A stretch of 48,943 nucleotides of DNA from Ferrimonas marina (GCF_900129905.1 NZ_FQXG01000015.1:1-48943), one strand, 5' to 3'; shown: positions 17,901 to 26,333, counted from the first letter of the stretch. A program made the numbers and translations. The notes: generated by a model not told the origin, from the letters alone.

Positions 17901-19551
17901 CACCGGGGCGGGTGCTGCGGTTGACCCCAACATCGCGCCCTCGGAGTTTGGCGATCGGGCTGAGCAGTACCTGTCAGCCTCCATCCTGGTGGCAGACGTG
18001 TTCGAGGATGGCTTCGATGGCACCTGTGCCAACAACAGCGACATCTTTGGCCTGCCGCCCTGTGATGTGGATAACTGGGTAACGGGTCTGCGTAACACCT
18101 ACGACTTCGTGTTCCATAGCAACGGCGAAGCCTACGCCACGGATAACGGTCTGGGTGTGACTGGCGCCTTCCCGCCCAAGCCCACTCCGGATTGCTCTGG
18201 CTTCGGTGACCCGGATCCCTATGACGAGGGCGGTGACAACCCGGGGGCCCAGCCGGACCTGCTGCTGCGCCTGCTCGAGGGCAAGTATTACGGCCACCCC
18301 AACCCGTCACGTGACGAGTGTGTGTTCAAGGACGGCAGTTTCCAGGGCGTCAGTGCGCTGTCCAACTATGAAGAGGAGATCTTCGACCTGGGTGACAATC
18401 GGTCCGCGAACGGCATCATCGAGTACCGCTCGTCCCGCGCCTGCGGCGCCCTGACCGGCAACCTGATGTACACCAACTACTCCAAGGACGATGGCGTTGT
18501 CCGCGTGGTCCTCAACGAGAGTGGCACCGCAGTGGAAAGCTCGGAGAAGATCTTTGCTGACCTAGACGATCCGCTGGTGCTGAGCGAGCGGGACGGCAAC
18601 CTCTACATCGGCGAGTTTGGTAATGGCAAGGTCAGTGTGCTGGAGCTTATTGCTTCTGGTTGCTGGCTGGCGGCCGAGGATGCACCTGCCGCTCTGTTGG
18701 ACCCTGGCAGCACCATCATGGATGGTCAGCTCTACCTTGTAGGCGGTAAGACCAGCGCAGGGCATACCAACAACCACTATGCTTATGACATTGATACAGA
18801 TACATGGCAGACATTAAACGATAAGCCAGGGCCGGCAGTGGAAAATCCTGCAGTGGCCGCATTCGACGGCATGCTCTATGTTTTTGGTGGGTCTACCGCA
18901 CCCTTCAGTGGCGCCGTGAGCAACAGCTACCGCTACAACCCGGGCAATGACAGCTGGGAGACGTTGACCAGCATGCCCACGGCGTTGGGTGGTATCCGTG
19001 CTGAGGTCATTGGCGACAAGATCTATATCGCCGGTGGTATGAACGGCAGTGGTGCGTCGGTCAACTCGCTCCTCATCTATGATCCGGATGGGGACAGCTG
19101 GCAGACCGGGCCCTCCATGAGCCAAGTACGGGATAACCCGGGCACGGCAGTCATCGATGGCAAGCTCTATGTCATGGGTGGTCGTGAGCGCCAGTCCAAT
19201 GGCACTACCGTGGACGGCACTCTGAACAGCATGGAGATCTACACGCCGGGTAGTGGCTGGAGCAGTGGTGCCAGCATGAACGTCGGTCGCCGTACCTTCG
19301 CGGTTGGCACGGTAGATGGAAACATTCAGGTGGTAGGTGGCGAGGTAGACAACAGCTCCTCTTCCGGTGTGTTCGAGGAAGTTGAGGTTTACGACACCGG
19401 TAGCAACAGCTGGTCTGTGATCGGGGTGGCATCCAACCCGACCCACGGCAGCGGCTTTGGTACCTACCAGGGGCAGTTGGTTATTACGGTGGGGGGCGAA
19501 GAGTCCGGCTCCTCCTTCACCAATAACACGCACCTTATCTCATTCGAATAA
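14971..19551 (+). CDS. secreted multidomain protein: Ig-like/BACON-like repeats, GSDH-like and Kelch beta-propellers
   Basis: Exported protein of 1526 aa, function unknown. Residues 1-24 are a Sec signal peptide ending SAISVA before E25. Then come an Ig-like repeat (about 25-130), a glycine linker (134-145), a second Ig-like repeat (148-255), a BACON-like module (256-352), a linker, a third Ig-like repeat (362-470), a second BACON-like module (471-570), another glycine linker, a concanavalin-like domain (590-820), a glucose/sorbosone dehydrogenase-like propeller (830-1228; NHGPNSLHFGPDGKLY, VTGLRNTYDF) and at least five Kelch repeats (1230-1526; MDGQLYLVGG, DGMLYVFGG, DKIYIAGG, DGKLYVMGG). 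The repeats share RFYLD..., APYDFAGTE signatures. ATG 14971 has GGGAG 7 nt upstream. Within this locus I infer a matrix or polymer-binding role; enzymatic activity is unproven. Confidence 0.85.
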   Translation: MFRFLNRDILVGVCCLLFSAISVAELRVSSNADRSNSTALSQATLSDRVYIYYDAPVAASQVRFYLDQSDSGTIFQTENKAPYDFAGTASNGDGFAFATETLSDGQHFITVSVTPTTGAVFTEQASFTVDNSDGGSGGGGGGGGTPSSYTLQFSDNPGRTGASALAGQTLEGDGYVFIAPETDVNEVRFYVNSDENGTAQQIERSAPYDLGGTESNDDARPFNFDTLGQGNHFVTAEIFTGTGIEVISASFSVGAGSPLLQATTTDVNWSVEEGGPAQSSQLTISSSTGAAYTLQENHNDAWLSVAISGSTPSTVTLTGNPSGLSPGSYEDTVTFSATGHGSVSVSVQMLILPASGGGGSGDYQMLISGNANRSGATALAGQGVSGDIYVFISPETDISEVRWYLDDPQLTSPVQTERKAPYDFAGTEADDTAKSFNSDGLSAGTHSVTALVVTSDGTKTVTGSFVTGSGLPQLQSTVGTFNWSADVSDPAVTGTTVISTSDGSTASLSESHGASWLDVSLDSNSTPSTVTFMADPSGLSEGSYQDTVVFSAVGYGSVSVNVNLQVSDNDGNAGGGGGDCFPVSCELIKVSIPFSVEFDQEQGGLEDGAGTGTGMTYLQPSTKGGYKPNLLDVNTSTERLVITTTSGLQYTSTNSLDNAIGVGYAGPNYIARISTVLVDPPTGTGSYEQAGLWFGYDEDNYVKLVFLSGPSGGRVQFGFEDGGSFTTQFNSTVGDLNGSTIKLILVANPENKTLTGRYSVNGGAELQMGVINLPSEFFSFDAAGIDPIIGTRTFTGLMASNRNGSALNYQFENFLIEEVDEGGGGPLPGSGDWQFVKSGSHNVSFPTSMVWGPNGKLYVATLQGEVRELTYDDDFNVIQDNAIDSLQDSLGNRLTLGIEVYHDNPSDPDDFSLWLNHSSASANNGDINSGMVTRLSGNNFQDVEHVIEGLPRAKANHGPNSLHFGPDGKLYIAIGGITGAGAAVDPNIAPSEFGDRAEQYLSASILVADVFEDGFDGTCANNSDIFGLPPCDVDNWVTGLRNTYDFVFHSNGEAYATDNGLGVTGAFPPKPTPDCSGFGDPDPYDEGGDNPGAQPDLLLRLLEGKYYGHPNPSRDECVFKDGSFQGVSALSNYEEEIFDLGDNRSANGIIEYRSSRACGALTGNLMYTNYSKDDGVVRVVLNESGTAVESSEKIFADLDDPLVLSERDGNLYIGEFGNGKVSVLELIASGCWLAAEDAPAALLDPGSTIMDGQLYLVGGKTSAGHTNNHYAYDIDTDTWQTLNDKPGPAVENPAVAAFDGMLYVFGGSTAPFSGAVSNSYRYNPGNDSWETLTSMPTALGGIRAEVIGDKIYIAGGMNGSGASVNSLLIYDPDGDSWQTGPSMSQVRDNPGTAVIDGKLYVMGGRERQSNGTTVDGTLNSMEIYTPGSGWSSGASMNVGRRTFAVGTVDGNIQVVGGEVDNSSSSGVFEEVEVYDTGSNSWSVIGVASNPTHGSGFGTYQGQLVITVGGEESGSSFTNNTHLISFE

Positions 19552-19563
19552 GTAGTAGCAGGG

Positions 19564-19630
19564 GTGGCCCCACCGGGATTGGGGCCACATAAGGTTGGAG
19601 GCGACACAGGGTTAGGTGGCGCCTCCTTTC
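19564..19630 (+). terminator. two hairpins, probable terminator
   Basis: GTGGCCCCA (19564-19572) pairs with TGGGGCCAC (19580-19588). A second hairpin, GGAGGCG (19597-19603) with CGCCTCC (19620-19626), runs into TTTCTCTC. The second is a probable terminator or attenuator for the mosaic gene; the T run is imperfect, so read-through into the next gene is likely. Confidence 0.6.
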
Positions 19631-19652
19631 TCTCATCTCAGGGACGTTGAGC

Positions 19653-21056
19653 ATGGGTACAGTGGACTGGAGTGACGGCAGTCAACCAAATGCAATTTGG
19701 CTGCGCATCACAGATTTTATTGTCATTATCCTCGGCTTGGGGCTGGTCAATCTGACCCCGCTACCTCAGGGACTGGCCCCCAATGCACTGGCAGTGTGGG
19801 CCATTGTGGCGGGGCTGCTCATGCTGTACTGCTCAGAGGTGTTCTCACTATACCGCTCGTGGCGCCTTATCCCCTTCGCCGACGTGGCCGTGGCCACCAT
19901 CCTTACCTGGGGCCTGGTCTCAGTCGGTCTGCTGTTTTGTCTCTATTTCCTCAAGTTGGATGCCAATTTTGGCCGAACCGCCTTCGTTGCCTGGGTCTCC
20001 CTGGTGGCGGTGATGTTAGTGGCCTGGCGCTGGCTGTACCGCCGTTACCTGCAGGCCCAGTCTGCGTCCGGTCAGCACCTTAAGAAGGCGTTGGTGATTG
20101 GTGCAACCCCAATGGCCTCTCTGTTGGTGAATGAGATCAAGAGCAAGCCGGGATTGGGTATCCAGGTGCTGGGGATCTGTGATGACCGCGAGCCAGACCG
20201 GGTCCACGCCGATCTGCAGGATCAGCTCATAGGTAACATCGAGTACGCCCTCACCCGGGCGGCACAGGGGGGAGTCGATAAGCTCTTTGTGGCCCTGCCT
20301 ATGAAGGCAGAGGCGCGCATAGCCCAGATCCTGGAGCGCTGTACCGACTCCATCAGTGAGATCCACCTGGTACCCAACTTCTTTATCTACAACCTGTTTA
20401 ATGCCGCCTGGCACAACGTCGGTAAGCTCAAGACCCTCAGCGTCTATGAGTCACCCATTCGCGGGCCATGGGGGGCACTGAAGCGGGCGGAAGACCTCAC
20501 CATTGCCACTGTGGCGTTGTTGGTCTTCGCCATTCCCATGCTGTTAATTGCCCTGGCCATCCGTTTGGAATCCAAGGGGCCAGCCATCTTTAAACAGAGC
20601 AGATATGGAATAGATGGAAAGAAAATAGAGGTTTGGAAGTTCCGTTCCATGACGACTTCCGATAATGGAACTACTATAAAACAAGCCACTAGAGATGATT
20701 GTCGGATTACAAGGCTCGGAAAGGTGCTTCGAAGAACCTCCCTTGACGAGTTGCCGCAGTTCATAAATGTGTTGCAAGGATCGATGTCGGTGGTTGGGCC
20801 CAGGCCCCACGCCGTCGCACATAATGAACAATACCGGGCGCTGATCCAGGGCTACATGCTAAGGCATAAAGTCAAACCGGGGATAACCGGTTGGGCCCAG
20901 GTCAACGGCTGGCGCGGCGAGACAGATACTCTGGATAAAATGGCCAAAAGGGTGGAATTCGATCTCCATTACATCACCCACTGGTCTGTGCTGTTTGATA
21001 TCCAAATCGTGGCAATGACACTCACAAAGGGGTTTTCGCATGAAAACGCCTATTGA
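19653..21056 (+). CDS. undecaprenyl-phosphate sugar-1-phosphate transferase (WcaJ type)
   Basis: Polyisoprenyl-phosphate hexose-1-phosphate transferase that starts repeat-unit synthesis by loading a sugar phosphate, usually glucose, on undecaprenyl phosphate at the inner membrane. The 467-aa protein has four N-terminal membrane helices (about 15-120), a nucleotide-binding-like domain (HLKKALVIGATPMASLLV, about 135-260), another hydrophobic helix (LLVFAIPMLLIALAI), and the catalytic domain with VWKFRSM, SLDELPQFINVLQGSMSVVGPRP and KPGITGWAQVNGWRGET. ATG 19653 lies 8 nt after GGGA. Within the catalytic core, 20590-20775 has strikingly different codons (AGA, ATA, GGA, ACT) from the rest. The stop overlaps the frame of the next gene. 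Confidence 0.93.
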   Translation: MGTVDWSDGSQPNAIWLRITDFIVIILGLGLVNLTPLPQGLAPNALAVWAIVAGLLMLYCSEVFSLYRSWRLIPFADVAVATILTWGLVSVGLLFCLYFLKLDANFGRTAFVAWVSLVAVMLVAWRWLYRRYLQAQSASGQHLKKALVIGATPMASLLVNEIKSKPGLGIQVLGICDDREPDRVHADLQDQLIGNIEYALTRAAQGGVDKLFVALPMKAEARIAQILERCTDSISEIHLVPNFFIYNLFNAAWHNVGKLKTLSVYESPIRGPWGALKRAEDLTIATVALLVFAIPMLLIALAIRLESKGPAIFKQSRYGIDGKKIEVWKFRSMTTSDNGTTIKQATRDDCRITRLGKVLRRTSLDELPQFINVLQGSMSVVGPRPHAVAHNEQYRALIQGYMLRHKVKPGITGWAQVNGWRGETDTLDKMAKRVEFDLHYITHWSVLFDIQIVAMTLTKGFSHENAY

Positions 21057-21073
21057 TAATCAGGGAGTCGATT

Positions 21074-22258
21074 GTGCAGCGTTTTTTAGGGGCAATAGCA
21101 CTGGCCATGGCCAGTATGGGGGCGTGGGCGGAATTTGAGCCAGCCCAAATGGAACTGACCGAAGGACTGTATTTCCGGCCAACCCTGCTCGTGGATCTTG
21201 GCCACGACGACAACCTTCTCAACCGAGGTGGGGACTCAGTGAGCTCCACCTTCCTGCGGGTCGAGCCCGATCTCTGGTTTGCCGTGGGGGGGCGCATAAG
21301 CCACATCAAAGCCCACTACCGGCTGGGTTCCGGTACCTACTTCGATTCCTCCGACGATAACTACACCGACCACGTCGCTGAGCTCATGGGTCACCACGAG
21401 TTCACCGCCCAGCATCGGATTGACGCGGAATACCGCTTCAAAAAGGGTCATGAAGCCCGGGGTACCGGTGTGGCGGAATTCGAGGAGCTCAACGCGCCGC
21501 TGGAGTACACCCGAAACCGGCTGGAAGGGAAGTACGAGTTCGGTGCAGACTCTGCCCGGATGCAGCTGGGAGTGATGGCCGGTTACCTTGACCACACCTA
21601 TGACAACTTCCGAGACCTGACCGAAGCCCGCGATTATGAAGACCTCTATTACGGTGGCGACATCAAGTGGCGGGTAGGCAACCGCAGTGCCCTGGTCGTG
21701 GAGGCCAAATACACCGATCGCGACTATCCCAATCCTGAGCCGGATCGGGCGTTGCGGGACAGCACCACCTTACGGGCGCTGGCAGGTGTGACCTGGGATG
21801 TCACCGACAAAACCCAGGGCCGTGCCAAGTTCGGTATCGAAGACAAAGACTTTGATGATTCTTCCCGGGAAGATTTCTCCGGCTTTTCTTGGGATATCGG
21901 TCTGACCTGGAACCCGAGAACCTACTCCACCATCGAGTTCGAGAGCTCCCGGGCCGCCACCGACCCCTTCTCTGACGGTGACTACGTCAACGAATCGATC
22001 TACGACGCCACCTGGACCCACTACTGGCGCAGCCGTTTTGCCACGGTGCTGGGCTACCGCTTTGAGAACGACGATTACACCGGCGATGACCGGGAAGATG
22101 ACATCGATCGACTCTACCTGGGGGTGGTGTACGAATTTCGTCGTTGGCTGAAGTTTGAGCCTTACTACCAGTTCATCGACCACAGCTCGACCCGACCGGA
22201 TCTTGCCATTAACTATGACAAGACACTGTACGGGCTCAGCGTGACTGTCTCCCTGTAA
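21074..22258 (+). CDS. outer-membrane beta-barrel, exopolysaccharide export (BBP2/VpsM/EpsL type)
   Basis: Predicted outer-membrane porin of the polysaccharide-associated beta-barrel group. From GTG 21074 (GGGAG 6 nt upstream) the protein is 394 aa with a signal peptide MQRFLGAIALAMASMGAWA cut before EFEP. The rest alternates polar and aromatic residues in many antiparallel strands (for example RFATVLGYRFEND, WLKFEPYYQFID) and ends TLYGLSVTVSL, with a hydrophobic terminal residue near the end as in Bam-inserted barrels. The open frame reaches upstream to a TTG overlapping the previous stop, but that start has no binding site. Together with the short Wza-like protein next to it, this is likely the outer-membrane exit channel. 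Confidence 0.8.
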   Translation: MQRFLGAIALAMASMGAWAEFEPAQMELTEGLYFRPTLLVDLGHDDNLLNRGGDSVSSTFLRVEPDLWFAVGGRISHIKAHYRLGSGTYFDSSDDNYTDHVAELMGHHEFTAQHRIDAEYRFKKGHEARGTGVAEFEELNAPLEYTRNRLEGKYEFGADSARMQLGVMAGYLDHTYDNFRDLTEARDYEDLYYGGDIKWRVGNRSALVVEAKYTDRDYPNPEPDRALRDSTTLRALAGVTWDVTDKTQGRAKFGIEDKDFDDSSREDFSGFSWDIGLTWNPRTYSTIEFESSRAATDPFSDGDYVNESIYDATWTHYWRSRFATVLGYRFENDDYTGDDREDDIDRLYLGVVYEFRRWLKFEPYYQFIDHSSTRPDLAINYDKTLYGLSVTVSL

Positions 22259-22267
22259 GAGGTTGCC

Positions 22268-22798
22268 ATGAAATTACGATTCTTAGTGTTGTTGTTGATT
22301 GGGCTGCTTGGGGCACCGACGGTGTGGGCACAAACCGCAGGCTACCGCCTCGGGGCAGGGGACCAGATCCGCATCCAGGTATTTGGTGAGGACGACCTGA
22401 CCATCAAGAGTATTCGCCTCAGTGAGTCTGGCAACATCTCCTACCCCTACTTGGGCACAGTACGGATTGCCGGCCTGACCACCAGTGAGGTGGAGAGCCT
22501 GCTCTATAAGGGCTTGAAAGGCGATTACCTTATCAATCCCTCGGTCTCCGTCAGCATCGTCGAGTACCGCCCCTTCTTTATTAACGGTCAGGTACGCGAG
22601 CCTGGAGGCTATCCCTTTCAGCCGGGGTTGACGGTTCGACAGGCCATCGCCATTGCTGGCGGCCTGACCGAGCGTGCCTCTCGCAGTGGCATGACCTTAA
22701 CCCGCACCGGGCCAGATCAGGAACGCACCATCCGGGTCGAGATGGCCACACAGGTTCAGCCCGGCGACTCAATTTTCATTGAAGACTCGTTCTTCTAA
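22268..22798 (+). CDS. short polysaccharide export (OPX/Wza-like) protein, VpsN type
   Basis: Periplasmic or outer-membrane-associated export protein of 176 aa. Residues 1-21 form a signal peptide (PTVWA before QTAG) with no lipobox cysteine, so it is probably not a lipoprotein. A Poly_export domain follows (YRLGAGDQIRIQVFGEDDL... VRIAGLTTSEVE, about 25-98), then one SLBB domain (PFFINGQVREPGGYPFQPGL... AIAGGLTERA, about 104-176). It ends there: the further domains and amphipathic C-terminal helix that make the Wza outer-membrane pore are absent. Such short forms pair with a beta-barrel porin, as VpsN does with VpsM in Vibrio cholerae, and the barrel gene lies 9 nt upstream. AAGAGG precedes the ATG. 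Confidence 0.9.
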   Translation: MKLRFLVLLLIGLLGAPTVWAQTAGYRLGAGDQIRIQVFGEDDLTIKSIRLSESGNISYPYLGTVRIAGLTTSEVESLLYKGLKGDYLINPSVSVSIVEYRPFFINGQVREPGGYPFQPGLTVRQAIAIAGGLTERASRSGMTLTRTGPDQERTIRVEMATQVQPGDSIFIEDSFF

Positions 22799-22818
22799 AT
22801 CGGAGCCTGGGGGAACCT

Positions 22819-25050
22819 ATGAGCAGGGAACTGGAAGCTCAGAAAGATCAATTTCTGTCGATGGAATGGATCGGACTCAGTGCTCGCTGGGCCGTCCTGA
22901 TGCGCTATCGCTGGTGGATTGTCGCCTTTACCGTACTCGTGACCTTGGTGGGCTATGCGGTGATCAGCCGGCTACCACCGGGTTACTACGCCGAGGCCTC
23001 ATTGCTGTTGGAGAACCGGCAGAATCAGGTGGTCTCTATCGAGGAGATCTACGGGGTCGACTCCACCACGGCCGAATACTACCAGACGCAGTATCAGATC
23101 CTGCAGTCACGCAAGGTGGCAGAGGAGGTGGTCGATCGCACGGGCCTGATGATGGTGCCGGAATTTACCGCGGACAGTGGCCTGGGTCTGGGAATGATGA
23201 GGACCTGGCTGCGCAACCAGATGCCCTGGAGCGAGCCTGCCAGGCAGCTGACCGAGGAAGAGAAACGCTATCGCACCCGACAGCGCGTTCTGGGTCGTTA
23301 CTTCGAGCGCCTCACCATTATCCCGGTGCGCAGCACTCAATTGGTGAAGATCCAGTTTCTGTCTGAGGATCCCCAGCTGGCGGCGGCTGTCGCCAATGCC
23401 ATCGGTCGGGTTTACATCGAGTCGTACATGGAAGACAAGCTGGTGGCAACGCAAGAGGCCACCGGTTGGATGCGGGGCCGGCTCGAGACCCTGAAGGACA
23501 ACCTGCGGGTTTCCGAGTTGCAACTGCAGCAGTTCCGGGAAGAGGCGGGTCTGGTCGATGTCGAAGGCTTGCTGTCACTGGAGGGCAAGCAGCTGGGTGA
23601 CATCCAGGCGCGTCTGACCGAGGCCAAGTCTCGACGCAGTGCCGCAGAGAGCGTGGCGCGCAGCGTCGCCGGTGTGGCCGGTGGCAACATCGATCAGCTC
23701 GCCTCACTGCCTGCCATCAACCGTCACCCCAGTATCCAGCAGCTGCGACGGGCCGAGTCCCAGGCCGAACAGAAGGTGGCGCAGTTAGCCAACCGCTATG
23801 GGCCCAAGCACAAAGCGATGATCGGAGCCCGGGCAGAACTGGTGGAGATCCGAGCCTCCTTACGTCGTCAGATCCGTCAACTGGTGGATGGCATTGAACA
23901 GGAGTACCAGGCGGCCAGTCGGGAGGAGTCGAGCCTGCTGGCGGAGCTGGCGACGGCCAAGCAAAACTACCAGGGACTGAGCAAGAACGAGTCGGAATAC
24001 CGCGAGCTGCTGCGGGAGGTGGAAACCAATCGTCAGCTCTACGACACCTTCCTGACCCGGATCAAGGAGACCGGCGTGGCCGGCGACTTCAACGAGGCGA
24101 TCGCCCGCTTTACCGATCCGGCGCTGCCACCCTTGGTGCCGGCGGAGCCGAAGAAGCCCCTGCTGCTGATCGCGGTGTTCTCCATCGCCCTGGCGCTGGC
24201 ATCCCTGGGAGCCCTGCTGTATGCCCGCCTGGTCGATGTGGTGAGTCGCGCCGATGAGGTGGAGTACGAACTCAAGGCCAAGCTGCTGGGTATCGTGCCC
24301 GAGGTGCGCCGTCCCTCGTCCGATCTGGCCACCACCGGCTACTTTGATACCGAGCGGCCGGAGTTTGGTGAGTCCTGGCGCAGCATCCGTACCGCCTTGA
24401 GCCTCCAAGGCAACAACCGTCGGCCCATGACCCTGGCGGTGAGCTCGGCCACCCCGGAAGAGGGCAAAACCACCTCGGCCATCAGCCTGGCGCTGTCACT
24501 GCAGCAGGTGAAGAAGGTGCTCTTGGTGGACTGCGATCTGCGCCGCCCCTCGGTGGGCAAGGCGTTTAAGATCCCCGAGTACGAGCCTGGGCTGACCAAT
24601 GCGGTCAATGGTACCCACTCACTGGAGCAGTGCATCTACCACGATGCAGAGACCGGGCTGGATATCCTCAGCGCCGGTACCGCCTTGTCGAGCCCGTTGG
24701 AGACCCTCTCTGGCGAACCGTTCGAGCAGCTGATCGACAAGGTCCGCAATATGTACGATGTGGTGGTGATGGATACGCCGCCGGTCAATGCGGTGTCCGA
24801 CAGCCTGATGGTAGGGCGACTGGCTGGCTCCATGGTGTTTGTGGTGCGAGCGGACTATACCCGGGTCAAGCTGGCCAAGCGTGCCTTGGAGCAGGTGTTG
24901 GAGAATCGCATCCTGCTGGCGGGCGTGGTGCTTAACCGGGTCAACAAGGACGCGATGCAGGCCCAGTATGGCTCGGGCTACGACAGCTACTATGGCCATG
25001 GCTACAGACAACAAATAAGCACTACCGAAAAATGCGAAAGTGCGGCATAA
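22819..25050 (+). CDS. Wzc-like chain-length determinant and BY-family tyrosine autokinase
   Basis: Inner-membrane co-polymerase/kinase controlling polysaccharide length and export, 743 aa. First membrane helix near 30-52 (RWWIVAFTVLVTLVGYAVI), then the Wzz domain and a long periplasmic coiled-coil (about 190-400), a proline motif (FTDPALPPLVPAEPKKP) and the second helix near 446-466. The cytoplasmic kinase has Walker A SATPEEGKTTSAISLAL (about 540-556), Walker A' VLLVDCDLRRPSV and Walker B VVVMDTPPV. The tail has five tyrosines (717, 721, 724, 725, 729) as the autophosphorylation cluster. No Wzb-like phosphatase gene lies in the locus. It is the last gene before the S10 operon and ends 46 nt before the hairpin at 25097. 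Confidence 0.94.
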   Translation: MSRELEAQKDQFLSMEWIGLSARWAVLMRYRWWIVAFTVLVTLVGYAVISRLPPGYYAEASLLLENRQNQVVSIEEIYGVDSTTAEYYQTQYQILQSRKVAEEVVDRTGLMMVPEFTADSGLGLGMMRTWLRNQMPWSEPARQLTEEEKRYRTRQRVLGRYFERLTIIPVRSTQLVKIQFLSEDPQLAAAVANAIGRVYIESYMEDKLVATQEATGWMRGRLETLKDNLRVSELQLQQFREEAGLVDVEGLLSLEGKQLGDIQARLTEAKSRRSAAESVARSVAGVAGGNIDQLASLPAINRHPSIQQLRRAESQAEQKVAQLANRYGPKHKAMIGARAELVEIRASLRRQIRQLVDGIEQEYQAASREESSLLAELATAKQNYQGLSKNESEYRELLREVETNRQLYDTFLTRIKETGVAGDFNEAIARFTDPALPPLVPAEPKKPLLLIAVFSIALALASLGALLYARLVDVVSRADEVEYELKAKLLGIVPEVRRPSSDLATTGYFDTERPEFGESWRSIRTALSLQGNNRRPMTLAVSSATPEEGKTTSAISLALSLQQVKKVLLVDCDLRRPSVGKAFKIPEYEPGLTNAVNGTHSLEQCIYHDAETGLDILSAGTALSSPLETLSGEPFEQLIDKVRNMYDVVVMDTPPVNAVSDSLMVGRLAGSMVFVVRADYTRVKLAKRALEQVLENRILLAGVVLNRVNKDAMQAQYGSGYDSYYGHGYRQQISTTEKCESAA

Positions 25051-25096
25051 TGCACCCACTTTTGCGCGACCCCCGCTAAGCGGTGGGCCCCAGCGC

Positions 25097-25130
25097 AGGC
25101 CAATTTCCCTGGAAATTGGCCTTGCGTCTT
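25097..25130 (+). terminator. terminator of the polysaccharide operon
   Basis: A 12-bp perfect stem, AGGCCAATTTCC (25097-25108) with GGAAATTGGCCT (25111-25122), followed by TGCGTCTTTCT. The stem is strong, the T tract broken. Its last base is the first base of the S10 operon -35 box, so the two signals abut. Confidence 0.75.
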
Positions 25131-25149
25131 TCTGGGATTTGCGTATAAT
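25122..25149 (+). promoter_or_regulatory. sigma-70 promoter of the S10 operon
   Basis: TTGCGT (25122-25127) and a consensus TATAAT (25144-25149) are 16 bp apart. Transcription would start near 25157, leaving a 180-nt leader before rpsJ, about the length of the E. coli S10 leader. Confidence 0.9.
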
Positions 25150-25156
25150 TCGTCCG

Positions 25157-25648
<492 letters not shown>

Positions 25649-25677
25649 TTCCAGATTCGGAATAGAGGTTTAGAAGA

Positions 25678-26316
25678 ATGGCTATCGGTCTTGTAGGTCG
25701 CAAAGTTGGTATGACTCGCATCTTCACTGAAGATGGTGCGTCTACCCCTGTGACTGTTATCGAAGTAGAACCGAACCGTGTCACTCAGGTAAAAGCGCTG
25801 GAAAGCGACGGCTACCGTGCGATTCAGGTTACCGTAGGCGGCAAAAAAGCTTCCCACGTGAACAAGCCTGAAGCTGGCCACTTTGCCAAAGCTGGTGTAG
25901 AAGCCGGCCGTGGCCTGTGGGAGCACCGCCTGGGTGAAGGTGAAGGTGAAGGCATCGAACTGGGTGCTGAGCTGAAAGTCGACATCTTTGCTGATGTTGC
26001 AAAAGTAGACGTTACCGGTCAATCCAAGGGTAAAGGTTTCCAGGGCGCTGTTAAGCGTTGGAACTTCCGCACCCAGGACATGACCCACGGTAACTCCTTG
26101 AGCCACCGTGCTCCGGGTTCCATTGGTCAAAACCAATCCCCGGGTAAGGTATTCAAGGGCAAGAAAATGGCTGGCCACATGGGCGCTGAGCAGGTAACTA
26201 CTCAGAACCTGGAACTGGTCCGTGTTGACGCTGAGCGTAACCTGCTGTTGATCAAGGGCGCTGTCCCTGGTGCCAACGGTGGTGACGTTATCGTTAAACC
26301 CGCCGTTAAAGCGTAA
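25678..26316 (+). CDS. rplC: 50S ribosomal protein L3
   Basis: L3 (212 aa) is an early 50S assembly protein whose loop reaches the peptidyl transferase centre. The sequence opens [16 protein letters not shown], and the loop motif [20 protein letters not shown] is present; its GQNQ glutamine is the residue methylated by PrmB in E. coli. Second gene of the S10 operon, 29 nt after rpsJ. Confidence 0.98.
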   Translation: MAIGLVGRKVGMTRIFTEDGASTPVTVIEVEPNRVTQVKALESDGYRAIQVTVGGKKASHVNKPEAGHFAKAGVEAGRGLWEHRLGEGEGEGIELGAELKVDIFADVAKVDVTGQSKGKGFQGAVKRWNFRTQDMTHGNSLSHRAPGSIGQNQSPGKVFKGKKMAGHMGAEQVTTQNLELVRVDAERNLLLIKGAVPGANGGDVIVKPAVKA

Positions 26317-26333
26317 CGTCTGAGGAGATAGTA

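Noticed and set aside
6003..25050. Transposon or integrase carrying the polysaccharide locus
   Set aside because: I found no transposase, integrase, terminal inverted repeats or target duplication at the borders; a tuf-mediated rearrangement or homologous exchange fits better.
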